Source: Polytrichum commune
Taxonomy: Eukaryota; Streptophyta; Polytrichopsida; Polytrichales; Polytrichaceae
Length of the DNA: 64,000 nt
Reading direction: 5' to 3'
NCBI GenBank assembly: GCA_950295325.1
Contig: OX485804.1
Coordinates: 27,714,001-27,778,000, forward strand
Shown here: positions 13,309-26,334 of the stretch, one piece after another
How the letters are laid out: every line of letters begins with the position of its first letter
Position numbering within the stretch: position 1 is the stretch's first letter
Notes under the pieces: generated by a model
Databases searched by the model: none
What the model saw: the letters and a program-made list of their open reading frames with translations, nothing else
What the model was told of the DNA's origin: nothing
Translations under genes and position numbers: made by a program

Positions 13309-13646
13309 CACTACACTAAATATGATATTTAATGTTTGATACACTAAATACGAACGCATATACTAAATATCACTAACCCTATGAAAGTAAGTAATATTAA
13401 ATGTAAACTCAAACACTAAATATCAACTATGGTAATATGTGGAAGTTAAATGCACGAATTTAGTGTTAGTAAGGATATGGAAAAAAAAATAACAATGATA
13501 AAAGGAGAAGGGAGGCGGTGGTAGGAAGGTGGTGGCGCATTTATGTCTAACACTAATTATCAAAGAATTGCAAATTAGTGTTGAGCATGATAGGGTGGGA
13601 ACAACACTAAATATAATCAAACACTAAATATCATATTTAGTGTAGT
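13309..13646. mobile_element. MITE, ACTAAATAT-end family (variant copy)
   Basis: It begins CACTACACTAAATATGATAT and ends with the inverted counterpart ATATCATATTTAGTGTAGT. ACACTAAAT phrases are repeated inside. The ends match the copies at 29,607, 37,637, 43,516 and 57,967, but the interior differs from theirs. Confidence 0.65.
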
Positions 13647-16425
13647 TACATGTTTAGGATCAAGGTAGCCTTTGAAGTTTTCACAAAGTTGTTGGTGGAA
13701 AATGATTTCTCATATCTAGCCCCTCATTTCCATGGTATTTTATATGTATCACTTAGGTAATGTTATGATGTTATGTCAATTGCTCTAATAGATACAATAA
13801 CGATTCACACACACCTAGAGCACCCTATACAATTTCTACATTTTTCGCCAATGCCTCCCTAAGGCCTTTGAACCACATTGTCAATTGTACTCAAGTATTG
13901 TCCGAGCACTATGCAACATTTTGGACTGAACAACACTACAAGGTACCATGAACACACATGACATCTTGCAACGATGAGTGAATAGAAATAACAAATCCAA
14001 GGAAGCGAAATGCTCAAATGTTGTGGCTTCTATAAATGTTTCTAGAGACCGTCATAACTATGTTCGACTTACATGAAGACCAGCCATGAGCTGCAATTGG
14101 ATCTTGCATGCAATCCACCATTAGCTGGTTGAAGAACATGCACTTGAAGATCATAGATGTAAAGAAAAACATGCTACAAATTTCAATGCACAAAGTGATT
14201 ACTTGAAGAGCTTCATTGCACACAATCTTTGAGGCTTGGAAAATTTGGTAAATGGAGAGAACAACAACCAAAAACTTTTGCGGTACCAAGCAGCGTGTAG
14301 AGGATTGCATCGCAATTGGAGGGACAAAATTTTCAAGATGAAATCATAGTTTTTGGTCCTAATACATGACTAAATGGATGTAAGATAAAATAAATACAAG
14401 AAAAACAAACATTGCAAGGGTAGTTACACAAATGAACTTGGCAACTACTACTATAATGGGACAAATTCCCCTATCGCTCGTAAGAATCCTAACACATGGA
14501 CATGGTGATGGTGCCTATACCCATTACGGGACGACTTCCTAGCTTGGTGACTCCAATTACACTATCTTCTACGTGTGTTGTGTGCTAAGAACCATGGATG
14601 AAAGAGTTGTTTCAATGTCCACCCCACAATGCCATTTTTTTTTATGCACTATTACATGGAGGGTCCTAACGTATATAGTTATTGGATAATCTTAGTGGTA
14701 ACCAATCCAACAAAGTGAACACATTGACAGACCGAACACAAGTCCGGGGACCAATGGTGCTGGAAGTGGCACTTCCAAAAATAATTATTTGTAACTCGAC
14801 AACACAAGGAAGGCCAACAAGTATTTTGCTCTTTATTAAGACTAAAACATATATTCAAGGAAGTGGTGGTGGGATTCTTGATTGTGGGACATACACAAGG
14901 ATATAGATACAATTTTTGAGAAAGTGTTTGGAAGGTTCCATTGCATAGATATATATGTCCTTGTATCTTTGTTGAAAGCAATCAAGAATTCATAAATACT
15001 TGCTTTCATACCCAAATTTGTTCAAGAAGTTGCATGTTTTAAATCATATATCAAGGGTCATCACCATGATGGGAACTATGTGCTAATGTGATTGGGATCC
15101 AAGCATTTATTCACGTTTTATGTAGTTGACAACGGATGGTTTTTCATGAAATACAAGAATAAAGCAACTAACACCATATGATTGCCAGCTATGATGTCCA
15201 TTCAAATGTGCCGTGAAGATAGGGAGGGCATGCCATGTCTCTCAACTGGGGGCCTTGCACCCATGCCTTATAAATTTAGGTGGGGCAATGAAAGAGTAAA
15301 CATTGATGCAAGAATCCTTGAGAAAGAGGCTACAAGAGCGTTGGAGGCCACCACCAAACGTGTATTCGTTGTGAAGGATATAAAGAAGTATATAAAAGTT
15401 TGGGAACTAGACATGGAAAAATACAAATCATATACCCAGGATATGGTAGGTTGTGGATTATTGAAAATTTATTGTGGGAGAGTTAAAAAAATTCAACCCG
15501 TCACAACCCGCCACAAATTGGAGAAGGTGTTATGTTGAAGGTGGGATTGACACATTGGTTGGAGACAAAGACTAGATCCCTAAGGACAAGAAGGAGGCTG
15601 AGTATTGTGGACTAGCGAAAAAGACAAGCCCTATTCTATGTTGAATCTTTGGAGATATATCTTAGTAAGTGCTAAAATTCTTGAAGATTCAACTTTGTAC
15701 AAGAGTTTTGTTAGCCTTAAAGGACGAGAATGTGCATCACAACACATGTATGGGACTCACAACAATACTTGTTCATCGCAATCACAATCCACTCATCCAC
15801 AATAATGCAAAGAATGGTGCGCTTCAGCAATTCTAGTCCATATTTCACCTAGGTTGTCTAGAAATACCTAAATATGTGATCTAAATCTAAGATAGTGATA
15901 ATTTGGACGAAGATTATTGCGTGGTGTGTGGTTAAGTGTGGTTTTAAGAACGACACTAAATAAACATGTGTTCAATAGAGATTGGACTACGTGCTGAAAA
16001 TATGTCAACTATGCAGGATAGTCACATCATGGGGGTACCTATATAACCACTTAATGTGCATGGAGAACTTCACTTTGATATTGAAATAAGATATTCATGT
16101 GAACTCTAAAAAGTGTTAGCCAAATGGCTACGAACACAATTTGGAATTGCTAATCATCTTGCACTAAATCTATGTTTCATATCCCACGAGAAGTGAGTGC
16201 AGAGAGAGATGTATCCAAATAACACACGTCTACCTTAGAAATGTTGTGTTGTGTCCAAAAAGAAAAGAAAAGAAAAGAATCCCTGAATCGTGGCCGTTGG
16301 TGAGGGTGAGCGGTGATCTTGGCCGTCCAGAATTCTACCGAAGGACGGAGGTAGAGGAGCAGATTCTAAGCAAACTCGGCTCCCTCTTCGTTCGCCGTGC
16401 GAGTGTTGCAGCAATCTGATCAGCT
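13647..16425. other. Gene-free stretch before NDUFS6
   Basis: No recognisable gene. A 118-residue open frame at 15,182-15,538 has no family resemblance. A copy of the GGTTAGGTGTGGA dispersed repeat occupies about 15,880-16,060. Just before NDUFS6 there is a short AAAGA run (16,260-16,279). Confidence 0.5.
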
Positions 16426-19400
16426 ATGGCGAGATCCCAGCTGACCGCTCTCGCCCGGCGGGCATTCGCCATCTCCTCCCACCTCCCCCAAACCCTTGGG
16501 CCATCATCGCACCCTTCCCTCCATGCACCGGCTTTCCTTGCAGCAGCAGCAGCAGGGGGGGCGAGCAAGGGTGTTTGGAGTCGCACTTCTTGCCGTTCCA
16601 TGAGCGACGACCATACCGCGAAATGGATGCAAGTACGCATTTTCTCATCTCTTTAATATTATTTTATTTTATTTTGGATTCTGCATTATCACACTTGGAT
16701 CTCGCAGTTGGTTCTTGGTTCTCATTCTGGCTCTTGGATTCCTATTAAACCCTAATTGCATCGATGTGGCATGACGTACATTGCATCGAATTTCGTCAGT
16801 TTGTGGCCTTCGAGTGATATATATAGATTTCATTGTATTTCTCTTCCACGAATGCATGTTCGTATGACGTCTGTCTGAACCCTAACACAGGGGATGGATG
16901 ATCATCGTCGAGGAGAGAAAATTAGGGTTGTAAACTACTGACGCTTCTGTGCCTTGGGAGCTGTGAGAAGTTTTGGCTAGAAACTATGAGATTCTCGATA
17001 TTTTTCATTCCGGAGTAGGACGCTTGGATCTCGCACTTTGGTTCTTGGTTCTTGGTTCTTATTCTGGCACTTGGATTCTTGTGGAACCCTAATTTCATTG
17101 ATGTGGCATGGTTCGGATTACATCGAATTTAGTCCCTCAGTGGCTTTCGAGTGGTAAAAATTTCATTGTAATCCTAGTTCACGAATCTGTGTTTGTATGA
17201 CGGCTGATTGAATCCTAAGACAGGGGATAGGTGATCATGGTTGAGAGAAAATTAAGGTTGTTCACTACTGCATCCTAAGATAGGGGATAGGTGATTGTTG
17301 TTGAGAGAAAATTAAGGTTGTGTACTATTGCAGCTTCTGTGCCTTGGGAGCTCGTGAGAAGTTTTGGTTAGAAAATCTGAGATTCTTGATGCATAAAAGA
17401 AGAAATGGCTCGGATGGCAACATCGGTGTGTATTATGGTGTTGCTTTGTTTTTGAGTTGGTCTAACCCTACACGGAATTTGGAAACGGGCATCACGGGAA
17501 TTTGAGGACTTCGAAGACGACTGCTTCCTTTCAAAGGCAAGCGCCTCAAATGGTTTAACACGCACAACCCGGTCCACATCTATCTCCCGCAAGGGCAAGC
17601 CCGGAGGTTCCCACATGGTTGATTGAAATTATCAGTTCACCTGACACCCCTACTATGATTGGTTTGGTGGAGCATAGGTGGGAAGGTGTGTTGGAAATCA
17701 AGTGCTGGGAAGGGCACTCATTCAAAAACCATCCCGGCCTTTGGCGGCTTAATGTAGAGTCCCCATGCAAGCTAAGGCCCTGCCTTTAAGCCACCCTCCC
17801 TCAGTGCATAACATAACGATGAGGGTGTCTGGATATTGAAGTGGACTGGAGGGAATAGCACGACAATTTAATTTCAAATGACCACTGTGCTGATACTCCT
17901 TTACTCATATGTCAATTCTTTTCAAGTGAGAAGGATAAACATGTAGCCACGAGTGAGCCTTACATCCTCTACACCTCAACCAGCATTACGGTTTTTCTCA
18001 TGGTTATTCAATCCTATCATGCTCACTGAGTGTCCTCACTGCTGTTGCATAACCTACATTGGCGTGTAGGGTGCTGGTTCATGGATAATTATACCTTGAT
18101 TTCCTGCTCTAGCATAGTTCTGGATGTTGCTGCTAGGACATTTCTTGTTGATAAGACACCACCCTGCCATATATGTTTGTCAGGTACATTTGAGGACAAT
18201 TGTTTCTAGGGCCATAAATGCAAGTGGTATTCTTTCAAAACACTCTAGCCTGGCCATTTACTCTTTTGACGATGGTCTATTATGTGCTGTTCACCTTCTA
18301 TGGCCACTACCTGTAGTGAGAAGTGAGGACATCGTCGGTCTCTATTAAGTTGATCTTCAATATTCAACAAGTCAATCTATGCTAAGTGCGAGTTAGATTA
18401 TTCTGGCTTACGAAGCTCTGACTTCATCACTGAAGTAGGTTCTCCCAAAGTTCAAGAGGCGATTTAAACATTCTGCCACCTTATGGGCTCTGGAGTGGAA
18501 GTAAGATGGATTAAGCACACAGTTCAAACAAAACCTCTGTGTCTGCAGGAAAAGTTTTGCAGCACTGTTGGGTATTCTGTGCAGGTGTTAATAGGTTTGC
18601 AAAATAAGGCTATGCAGCAAATGAGTGATGTGGAAGAGCACATAATGAGTTCATGCTGATATTCATGAGATGTCTACACTGTGAGTGATAATTTTGTTGT
18701 GATTGAATGAAATTCAGAGTACAGACAAAAAGTCGCCAATGGAGCTGATTAATGAGGTGCCACCAATCACAGTTGATGCCCGTGTAGTTGCTTGTGAAGG
18801 AGGTACTCTGTCTTCACCTTCATTTGAATCTGATGTTGCAATCTACCGCAAGATTATTAATCACTTTTTTGTGTGGTGGTTTGCCTAGCTCTCATGTTAG
18901 CAATCAGGTTAGCGTTACCACATCACTAACAACAGCAATGTTAGTGATGAATGAACTTCTGTTGTTGAGCATGTTTCCATAGTGAATCTGAATAATTTTG
19001 GTGAATTTAACTGCAAATATGGACCAAATTTACCTATGACGAGAAGCATGCATATATTGCCATGGAAACCTACTGACTTGGAGAAACGCATCCAAATTCT
19101 GAAAATTCTAACGTTCCTATTCTTTTCAATTTGTAATGATAAAGAGCAAAGTGCACTTGGAATTCAGTGACTTTTTCTTAATGTTATTTGAAAATTTACC
19201 AGTCCCCACAAGGTGACCCTCCGTATTGAGGGCTTTTTGATGGTGACAAGAGTGCAACTCTTGGTCCTGTGGTTTAGGAGAATTTAAACATGCCAAATGA
19301 AACAAAAACACAGCTTTCTTAATATGTAGATAATGACAAAGAACACCAAGTGTATTATGTTCTGCTTGTAGCTATAACTTCATACATTCTACAAGCAGAA

Positions 19401-19617
19401 CACAAGTTCCTAGTTCATCTGTCCTCATCATAACTAGCACTTGGTGATGCCATGGTGGGGAAGAGGAAGCTTAATTTACTATCATTTGTATCTTGCAGGG
19501 ATGGACCCAGCCTTGGGTCACCCAATCGAGTATATAAGCCTTGATGGCAGAAGCCCTGCAGTGTGCAAGTATTGTGGTCTCAGATACGTGCAAGGAGATG
19601 CTCATGGGCACCATTGA
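16426..19617 (+). CDS. NDUFS6: NADH:ubiquinone oxidoreductase 13-kDa Fe-S subunit 6, mitochondrial
   Basis: Three exons (16,426-16,632, 18,718-18,802 and 19,499-19,617) give 136 residues. The protein is the small zinc-binding accessory subunit of the peripheral arm of respiratory complex I, needed for late assembly of the NADH-oxidising module. The N-terminus (MARSQLTALARRAFAIS...) is rich in Arg, Ser and Ala and poor in acidic residues, a typical mitochondrial presequence of about 55-60 residues. The mature part shows HTAKWMQ, the plant-typical SPMELINEVPPI, then VVACEGG, MDPALGHPIEYISLDG and AVCKYCGLRYVQ. The Cys of ACEG, the His of GHP and the two Cys of CKYC are the expected zinc ligands, and all are present. 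The protein ends GDAHGHH, close to the usual plant C-terminus. The ATG at 16,426 opens the presequence. Confidence 0.96.
16690..17390. repeat. Tandem duplication inside NDUFS6 intron 1
   Basis: About 320 bp at 16,690-17,010 is repeated at about 17,022-17,390. Shared phrases include CTTGGATCTCGCA, TTGGTTCTTGGTTCT, TGATGTGGCATG, GTGCCTTGGGAGCT and GAGAAGTTTTGG. The second unit contains an extra internal duplication of about 60 bp (ACAGGGGATAGGTGAT at 17,220 and a near copy at 17,279). Intron 1 spans 16,633-18,717. Confidence 0.8.
17494..17800 (-). mobile_element. 5S rRNA-derived SINE, copy A (inverted)
   Basis: Read on the minus strand, it starts GGGTGGCTTAAAGGC and passes through a decayed 5S-like head (CATGGGGACTCT, ATTAAGC, then TTGAATGAGTGCCCTTCCCA). 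It continues into a body shared with the copies at 37,244 and 51,825 (ACTTGATTTCC, CCAACCATGTGGGAACC-type phrase, GGGAGATAG) and ends near GCAGTCGTCTT. It lies in NDUFS6 intron 1. This is the oldest-looking copy. Confidence 0.65.
19358..19402. repeat. Perfect 14-bp inverted repeat
   Basis: TGTTCTGCTTGTAG is followed after 17 bases by its exact inverse CTACAAGCAGAACA. It lies in NDUFS6 intron 2, about 100 bp before the last exon. Function unknown. Confidence 0.6.
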
Positions 19618-22415
19618 GAAATTAAAATCTCTTCAAGGTTCTACATGATCACTTCTCTTTGTAGATCTGCTGGCTTGATATCTCAAACTCGTTATTGACA
19701 GTCAGAATCACCAACGAGAGTAGATGTTTCCTGAGTGGGCAAGCTTGCAAACTTTTGTGCTGGCCATTAAACCTGTCATTAGTGTTGCCAATACCAAAGT
19801 GGCTTCGATAGTTTTTGTAGGTGACAATATTCACAAGGTGTGTGAGTACTGGAAAGTGTATTTGTCTTGCACTCTGAATAAGTGTGGTGGGCATATAAAC
19901 TTGACTGCCTGCTGCTTTCCAACACCAAAACTTCTGCTAAGCAATCATACAAATCAGAGGCAACTCTAGGAGCACATAAGTTGCAGATTCTAAACTCCAA
20001 ATAGAAATTTTCTGCAATGTATGTGTTGTTTAGATGGAAATTAGATGGTTGGATTCTGCAGGCAAACATAAAATGTGCAAATATCTGGACTGCCCAACAT
20101 GGAATCAGTTCTTTGCATTCAGTTTTGCTCTCATTTCCTGATGATTTTGTATTTCAACTGTTTGCTGATCATGGAAGTTGTTTCATGAAAGTTCATGTCA
20201 TTGAGAGTCACTATAGCATTCCTTGGCCCTACGTGTTGGGTGATGAGCATTTGGTTTTGTAAGAAGCTGACACTGACCATACAGCTTACTAGATTGGGCA
20301 TGTGCCATCCTGGTCCGTTGCACCTATGCATATAAATTGATGGTTCCTGGCCATTCCCCCAATGTTCACCAATATGCCACTTAATAGTTGGTTGTTTTGG
20401 AACTTTTGATTGATGACTATGTCAATGTCCATGACGGTAACTTAAATTTAGAATTGTTGAATAGTTTTAAGAAGCATTGTTTTGAAGTTGCTCTTACATT
20501 TGAAGCATTCTAAGATTGAAAACTGTTAAATTTTGAATTTTTTTTAAGAATTGAGAAAAATCCCAGAAATAGGTGATGGATGCTTAAGGAAATTGTCTCA
20601 CAAGTCCAAAATTGTCTCATAAGTCCAAACATAAAAGATGTTACACCACTCCCCTATGAAATACAATTGATTTTAAAGTCTAGGAAGTTGAAAAGGCTCA
20701 TGGGATTGAAAGTACACCATGATGGTTTCAAACTAGCTAATTCTCTAGATTGGTGGAGTGTGGTAACCTCAGTGAGATATAGGCATATATCCACTTAGTG
20801 GTGCAATTGAAAGAATACATTATCAAATAGTGATGGAAACTTATCTTTGATATATAGGGGACATTCCAACGTGAGATGTACCTCATTTTTAACTACATTT
20901 TAGCAAAAGTGGCATAGTCTAGTATCTCTAGAGATAGGGATAGTTGATCATCATCCAATTTCAATGGCTAATCTATGGTTCGAGGTGTGGTAAGCAATAG
21001 TGATCTTGCATTGTGGTGTCATGGTTGCTTCAAATACAATTCACATTTGTATTTGAGAAAATCCTATTGACAAGCATGGTACATCACTTCATGAAATAAG
21101 AAACCATCAATTCATTATACAGACTAGAATTGATTCAGAAACAAATATGATATTATCTACATATAGTCTTGGATAAGCTATAAGTATTTTTATCACCATA
21201 ACAATACACTTACGCACTTGTCCTAAAATATGTTCCACTAGGAAATTGAACGAGAATTTATGTTGCAAGCAGGTGAACAAGTATCGACTTGGCACATGCA
21301 TGATATATGATTATCCTCCTCATTCTAACAGAACTAGACTAGAATTGAGATATAAAATATAGGTATATGTCGTTTTTTGGTACTTGTCTTATATACACCC
21401 TAATCTCCGTAATGACACATATTGTAATGTCATTTTTTCTTATATCTTGAAACCCTAGGAAACGGATATGCTTAGTTTAAATCTCATTGCTTGTTGTCAC
21501 ATTTCCCTCTCATATATCAAGGATTTTGACATTAAAGTAATCCATCAAAGAATTCAAAGCACACGCTTGCACGTATTATGTTGTCATTATGTTATGATTG
21601 CAATGTTGACTTTGTGTTATTCAACTATGTCACATGCTACACTAATTCTCTATTACCATGCAGGCATGTTAACAGTGCAGACGTTCTGTTTATCTCGTGC
21701 ACTTTAGTTAACAAAGTCGTAATATTAGGGAGAATGCTGTTGCTAGTCACATTTAGTTGTAAGCACATAGTCATGCATGTTATTTTAGATAAATAAGCAT
21801 AAATTTTGGCTCAACGTATGATTACGGAGTTTGACGACTCAGCAATCGAAGAAAGACATACTGTCAATGTAGCCAAAGATATTACACAGCCTGTTATATT
21901 CTAACCAGTTTGGGAATAGTTGCTTGCGCATTACAAGTTCCCCACATGCAAAGTTTTCCAAGCAGCACCTGCCTACTTGAATATTGTAAGATTTTTTTTG
22001 AACGGTACATGTCATTTGAGTAGAAATAGATGCCATTGTAAATTCATAGTTGCAACTGTGCAATTTGACACTTCCACGATAGAAACACATATCTTCACGG
22101 TCAGAATTCAATCAACGCAAGGCAGAATATGAGAGGAAAAAATCGCATAAATTGATATTATCTCTTGTGCATGGCACGATCGAACACTTCCAGACGCTGT
22201 TGCGCGCTTGGAAGGGACAGTGCCAGCAATCATCATTTACAAATCATTGCTTACCCTACTACCTCCCTCTTATTGACAATTCTAGTGTAACAAATTTTAT
22301 GAATGTGGGTACAAACAAAAATATCAAGCGAGGCATGATTCACAGCGCTTGTTAAAAAATCTGGAAGGTGACAATATAATCGCCTGTAAGGTGACAATCT
22401 TATATAGTTTCACGT
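19618..22415. other. Gene-free stretch between NDUFS6 and the pectinesterase
   Basis: The first few hundred bases are likely the 3' UTR and flank of NDUFS6. No gene is recognised after that. Part of 21,380-21,730 (phrases TTATATCTTGAAACCCTAGG and ATTGCAATGTTGACT) is repeated in a diverged form at 34,190-34,230 and 34,770-34,860, so this is dispersed-repeat DNA of unknown type. Confidence 0.45.
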
Positions 22416-25163
22416 TCAAAGCCAGTCCTTGCCATCGATGAAAGAAATGGTGGAGAAAGGCCGAGCTTGCTTAGATGTTAACTCCTTGGACCACTTCACA
22501 CGTTCCTTAGTTACAGCGCCGGGGCCGGAACACTTGTACTGTCCGTAGAACACAGTCCTGTCAAAAGAAACATCAGAATTAGGTACTAACATTTCACAAA
22601 TTCCCTAACCCTCCATCTCTGTCCAATTAAGATATATCAACCTTACAGGGTCACTTTTGAACACCTAAGGTCAAAATAAACACACACAATTAGGAAAGGT
22701 TTACATGATCATTGACACAGAAAGAGGATATACTTTGGCATCTCTATCCGCATTCTGAAACATTAACATAAGGTATATTGATGAGATCATTCCCAATCCG
22801 ATCCGACCCAATTGAGCAGAAGTGGTGAATTTCAAATAAACCTGTGATGGGTTGATAGCTTTGCAGAAAGTTAGCAGTAGCAGGTAGATATAAGTTTCAA
22901 ACTGTTGAAGAGTAGCAATTGGTTTTAGAGTAAAGGTTTGATGATCTTACTTCTGTCTGCTGGCTTCGCCCCAGTCGAACCATCCTTCGGGGAGGATGAT
23001 ATCCTCGAAGTAGGTCCTGATGTAGACGACGCGGGAGAAAGGTCCCCATGCACGTCCCAAGTAGATAGGACCAGTGCCACTAACGTGGCAGTTGAGGAAG
23101 GAATATCCGGAGGTGGAATTGCTCATCGATCGCTTCTGTGCGGTCAAGGAGCCGCTGTAGGGGTTGGCGATAGAGTTCAGGTTGCAGTTCTGCATTCATA
23201 ATCAAAATTTGGAGATTACGTTAAACTTCTTCATGGAGCCATATGATAAACTGGAAGAAAATGGCGATTGAGACTGGAAATCATCACAAAAATCCCAAGG
23301 TACCCATCCCCAAAATATACAGGGCATACAGAACAGCATACACAAGTTCATAGCCAAATCAACGGTTACCATCCCAAGTTCCATCAGGTTCGAACAAGTT
23401 TCTTCGTATTTCGTGATGACGAAATCTAGATAACCTCGGATCAGAAAAACAGTAAGAAAAAGAACTGTTTCGAGAGTTGGCAAACCCTCGACTTCATAGT
23501 TGAACGTTTGGCATACCTTGTATAATGACTGTCCGTCTCCGAAGATAAAGTCGATGGATCCCTGGATAAAGCATTTCTCAAAGTAATGGCGGCCGTTTTG
23601 ATCATAAAGGGTGTCCTGGGCTCCGTAGAAAGAGACGCGGTAGAAGGCAGCCATGTCTCCCTTGATGCGGAATGCAACAGCTTGCCTTCCGACAGCACCG
23701 CCGGGTGGGGCAGGAGCAGAGTTCTGCATAACAGCAACAAAAACATGAAGTCAGAGACTCATCCAAGCCAAAAGAACATAACGACAGCCATAGAAATTTA
23801 TCACAATGTCAACTATTTTTCTCTCTCCCTCACACTCTTTAATTGTAGAGTTGTAGTTACACATTATTCAACTTTAACCATTGACTTACCCTGAATGTCA
23901 GGTCCTTGGCAATGAAATGGTCGGCCTCAACAGCGGTGGAAGCGCTCCGGGAGGTTCCGTTTGCCATGGCAGCGGTGTCACCCCAGGAAAGGATGGTGTA
24001 CTTCTGTCCCGCACCTTGGAACGTGATAAAGTCCTTTGACTTGGGAACCATAATCTTCTCACTGCAGACTCTCAGACAAGACCATCACAGAATTGACCAT
24101 GTAAGTACATACAGAAAGGAACCACCAGTTCTCAACACAATTCCCAGACTCCATCACATAATTCACTCCAGGGCAGGAGTCACGCACAAACTGCACTCAT
24201 GTACGCATTCACCACCACAGGCTACGAGACAATAGTTGCTGAGTCGGGCAGCGTACACCATCACAAAAATTCACCTTGTAAGTGTACCGGGTAGGAACCT
24301 ACTGATAACAGATTCTGACACACTCGCAATAGTCACCTTTAAGTGCACAGGATAAGAATCACGAACATAGAACATTCAGGTCCACATTCAACTACAACAC
24401 CTACTACAGTGAAGGGGCTCATCGACAACACAGTCTATTAAGTAGTTGATCACTAAGTCATCTTCAAAGCGCACAGAGTGGAAACCAGAACCTACTACAA
24501 AACCTCAGGTTCTCAGACACTCATCTTGAAAATGATCTACAAGGTAGGAATTATACAAATATAGCACGTCGATCAGGTGCAGATCCAATACCTACTACAT
24601 TGCAGGGACTCATCAACACCTATCAGAGGTTGTAAGCTGATGACTACCAACTGGAATGGTAACATCATACGATCGAAGTGTGGAGGAAAAATGATAATGA
24701 AAAGAAAAGAGCTAAGAATGCAAGGTTAGAATTCGAAATGGGCTTACTAGTATATGCCAGCTGCGATCTTAATGCACACGCGCTTCTTGTTGTTGAGCTT
24801 GACGCTGTCGACAGCAGCTTGGATAGTCTTGAAGTCTCCTTTCCCATTCTTCTCGACCTCGATGGTCTTGCTGCACTTATTGCTCGACTTCTTGCTCGAT
24901 TTCTTCATCGACGTCGCAAACCCGGCGGGAAGGCTGTTGCTGCCAACCTCACTGGTTCTTCGCCCTTTAAGCGAAGCAGCATCCTTAGCATCCTGCTTCG
25001 CCTCCCAGTACGCCAACCACGCATCGTAATCTTGCTCCACAGCATTCTTCGCGTCCTGTTTCTCAGCATCAGTAATCCCCTGCACGCCCTGCACCGTGCA
25101 GGCCGCCAGGACGATCACCGCAATTACGGCGGCGAACACCACATAACTCCGTCGAGAAACCAT
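22416..25163 (-). CDS. Secreted pectinesterase (pectin methylesterase)
   Basis: Five exons on the minus strand (25,163-24,748, 24,061-23,890, 23,723-23,517, 23,189-22,951 and 22,557-22,416) give 391 residues. The enzyme removes methyl esters from cell-wall homogalacturonan, releasing methanol and stiffening or marking pectin for breakdown. [20 protein letters not shown] opens a clear signal peptide; an in-frame codon 18 bases upstream is not ATG. The catalytic right-handed beta-helix begins with [15 protein letters not shown] (about residue 109). The family's active-site pieces are all present: QAVAFR, the YGAQDTLYD segment with Gln and Asp, [10 protein letters not shown] with the catalytic Asp, and LGRAW with the substrate Arg. 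The C-terminus has the usual WFDWGE and [11 protein letters not shown]. Only about 80 residues lie between the signal peptide and the catalytic domain. They carry an acidic-to-lysine-rich stretch and no recognisable PMEI pro-domain, so this is a short-type enzyme. Confidence 0.95.
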
Positions 25164-25311
25164 TTTGCCGGTCCAAACCAAAGCCTTTCCCCTTCGAAGT
25201 TCAAACCTCCGACCTCGAGCCTGAAGTTCAGAACCTCAAACCTCAAAACCCAGTGCTCTGGGCCGGGTGGTTGAGGAGTTGTTGGTAGAGAAACAAGCCT
25301 TCTGGTGGCGA

Positions 25312-25318
25312 TTATATA
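25312..25318 (-). promoter_or_regulatory. Candidate TATA box of the pectinesterase gene
   Basis: On the minus strand the sequence reads CTATATAAT about 150 bp upstream of the pectinesterase ATG. With a start of transcription 25-35 bp further on, the 5' leader would be about 120 bp. Position and sequence fit a plant TATA box; there is no direct evidence of transcription. Confidence 0.45.
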
Positions 25319-26116
25319 GCTCAAATTGGTGCTGATGGACGAGGAGTCCCGAGTCCGTTTGCTTCCAAAAAAGGAAAAAATAAATTACAATTGTTAATAA
25401 ATGACGGCCGGTGAGATCGGGGACGCAGACCTGCACCTGGCAGGGGGACTTGCTTGGCGCGGTAGATTGTTCGGGCGTTAGCGAATGTCGTTTGGACACG
25501 AACGACGATGCACCGGCGAGGGGGTCGGAGCTTCTGCTCCAAATGCGGAGAAGGCAATTGCAGCAGGGCCGATGGGTTCGGAGCTTCGGTGGTGATGATG
25601 ATGGTGATGATGATGACGATGATCGAGTCCAGGATCGCGATGCATGATCATCGAGATCCGGCGAGAGTTTCCTACCCCCGAAATTCGAATCCCTCTGGTC
25701 CTGTTCCCACGATGCTTCCTCCTCTGTTAAGTTAGCCTTGAAGGCACCAGGAGCAGTCTTATTAATTATGCTTACTACTATTTAGCACTGTGACCACAAA
25801 TTCCTCCATTCAAATTGCCCACTCACTTGTCGAGTAAGTAGCACGATTCTTCCAACTTACTTAAGTCACCACATGCATGCAAGCCACTGGGAGAAAATGT
25901 CTGCAATTTTCACTGGGAGCTTTCGTGGGTCCCATTGCAAGTTACAAAATTACCTAGTAGCACCGTAACTCAGGCACCTAGGAAACACTTTAATGCACAT
26001 ACCCGGATGAAAAAGCATCGTTTTCGAAGAAGAAAAATGAGGATACACATTTCTTCTATTCTATTTACTGAATTAGTGACAGCACCGTGGTTAAGTTTGT
26101 GGTGGTGATTTAGGGA
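25319..26116. other. Gene-free stretch upstream of the pectinesterase
   Basis: Promoter flank with a GATGAT/GACGAT run near 25,596-25,624. Small open frames on both strands look like chance. Nothing else was recognised. Confidence 0.45.
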
Positions 26117-26334
26117 GGGAGAGAGAATTATCGTATACGGGCGCCCCTTTCATCCGTCCAAAATAAAAACTTGACCCCCTTATGGTTTTGTTGTCAATTC
26201 ATCTCTTCCGAATTCGGGGTTTTTAAAGCTTAATCCGGTGTCAAATCAACTCAAAAGATTATCCTCCCGACTGGACACTATTTCAGAGCTTTTATGTTGG
26301 ATGAATAAGAGGTACGATCATTCCCTTCCCTCTC
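26117..26334. mobile_element. MITE, GAGAGAATTATCGTATACG-end family, copy 1
   Basis: The left end GAGAGAATTATCGTATACGG and the region before CTTCCCTCTC at the right are inverted counterparts over about 40 bp, with mismatches. The same layout occurs at 37,008-37,242. The interiors share GGTGTCAAATCAACT-type sequence and a CTTTTATGTTGGATGAATA/ATGTCGGATGGATGA block. Non-autonomous; superfamily not determined. Confidence 0.65.

Noticed and set aside
15182-15538. 118-residue open frame in the NDUFS6 upstream region
   Set aside because: Somewhat protein-like (charged, Lys-rich) but matches no family I know, has no splice partners, and lies between repeat copies.
24678-25274. 198-residue plus-strand open frame
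   Set aside because: It is the antisense shadow of pectinesterase exon 1, whose minus-strand product has a signal peptide and catalytic motifs.
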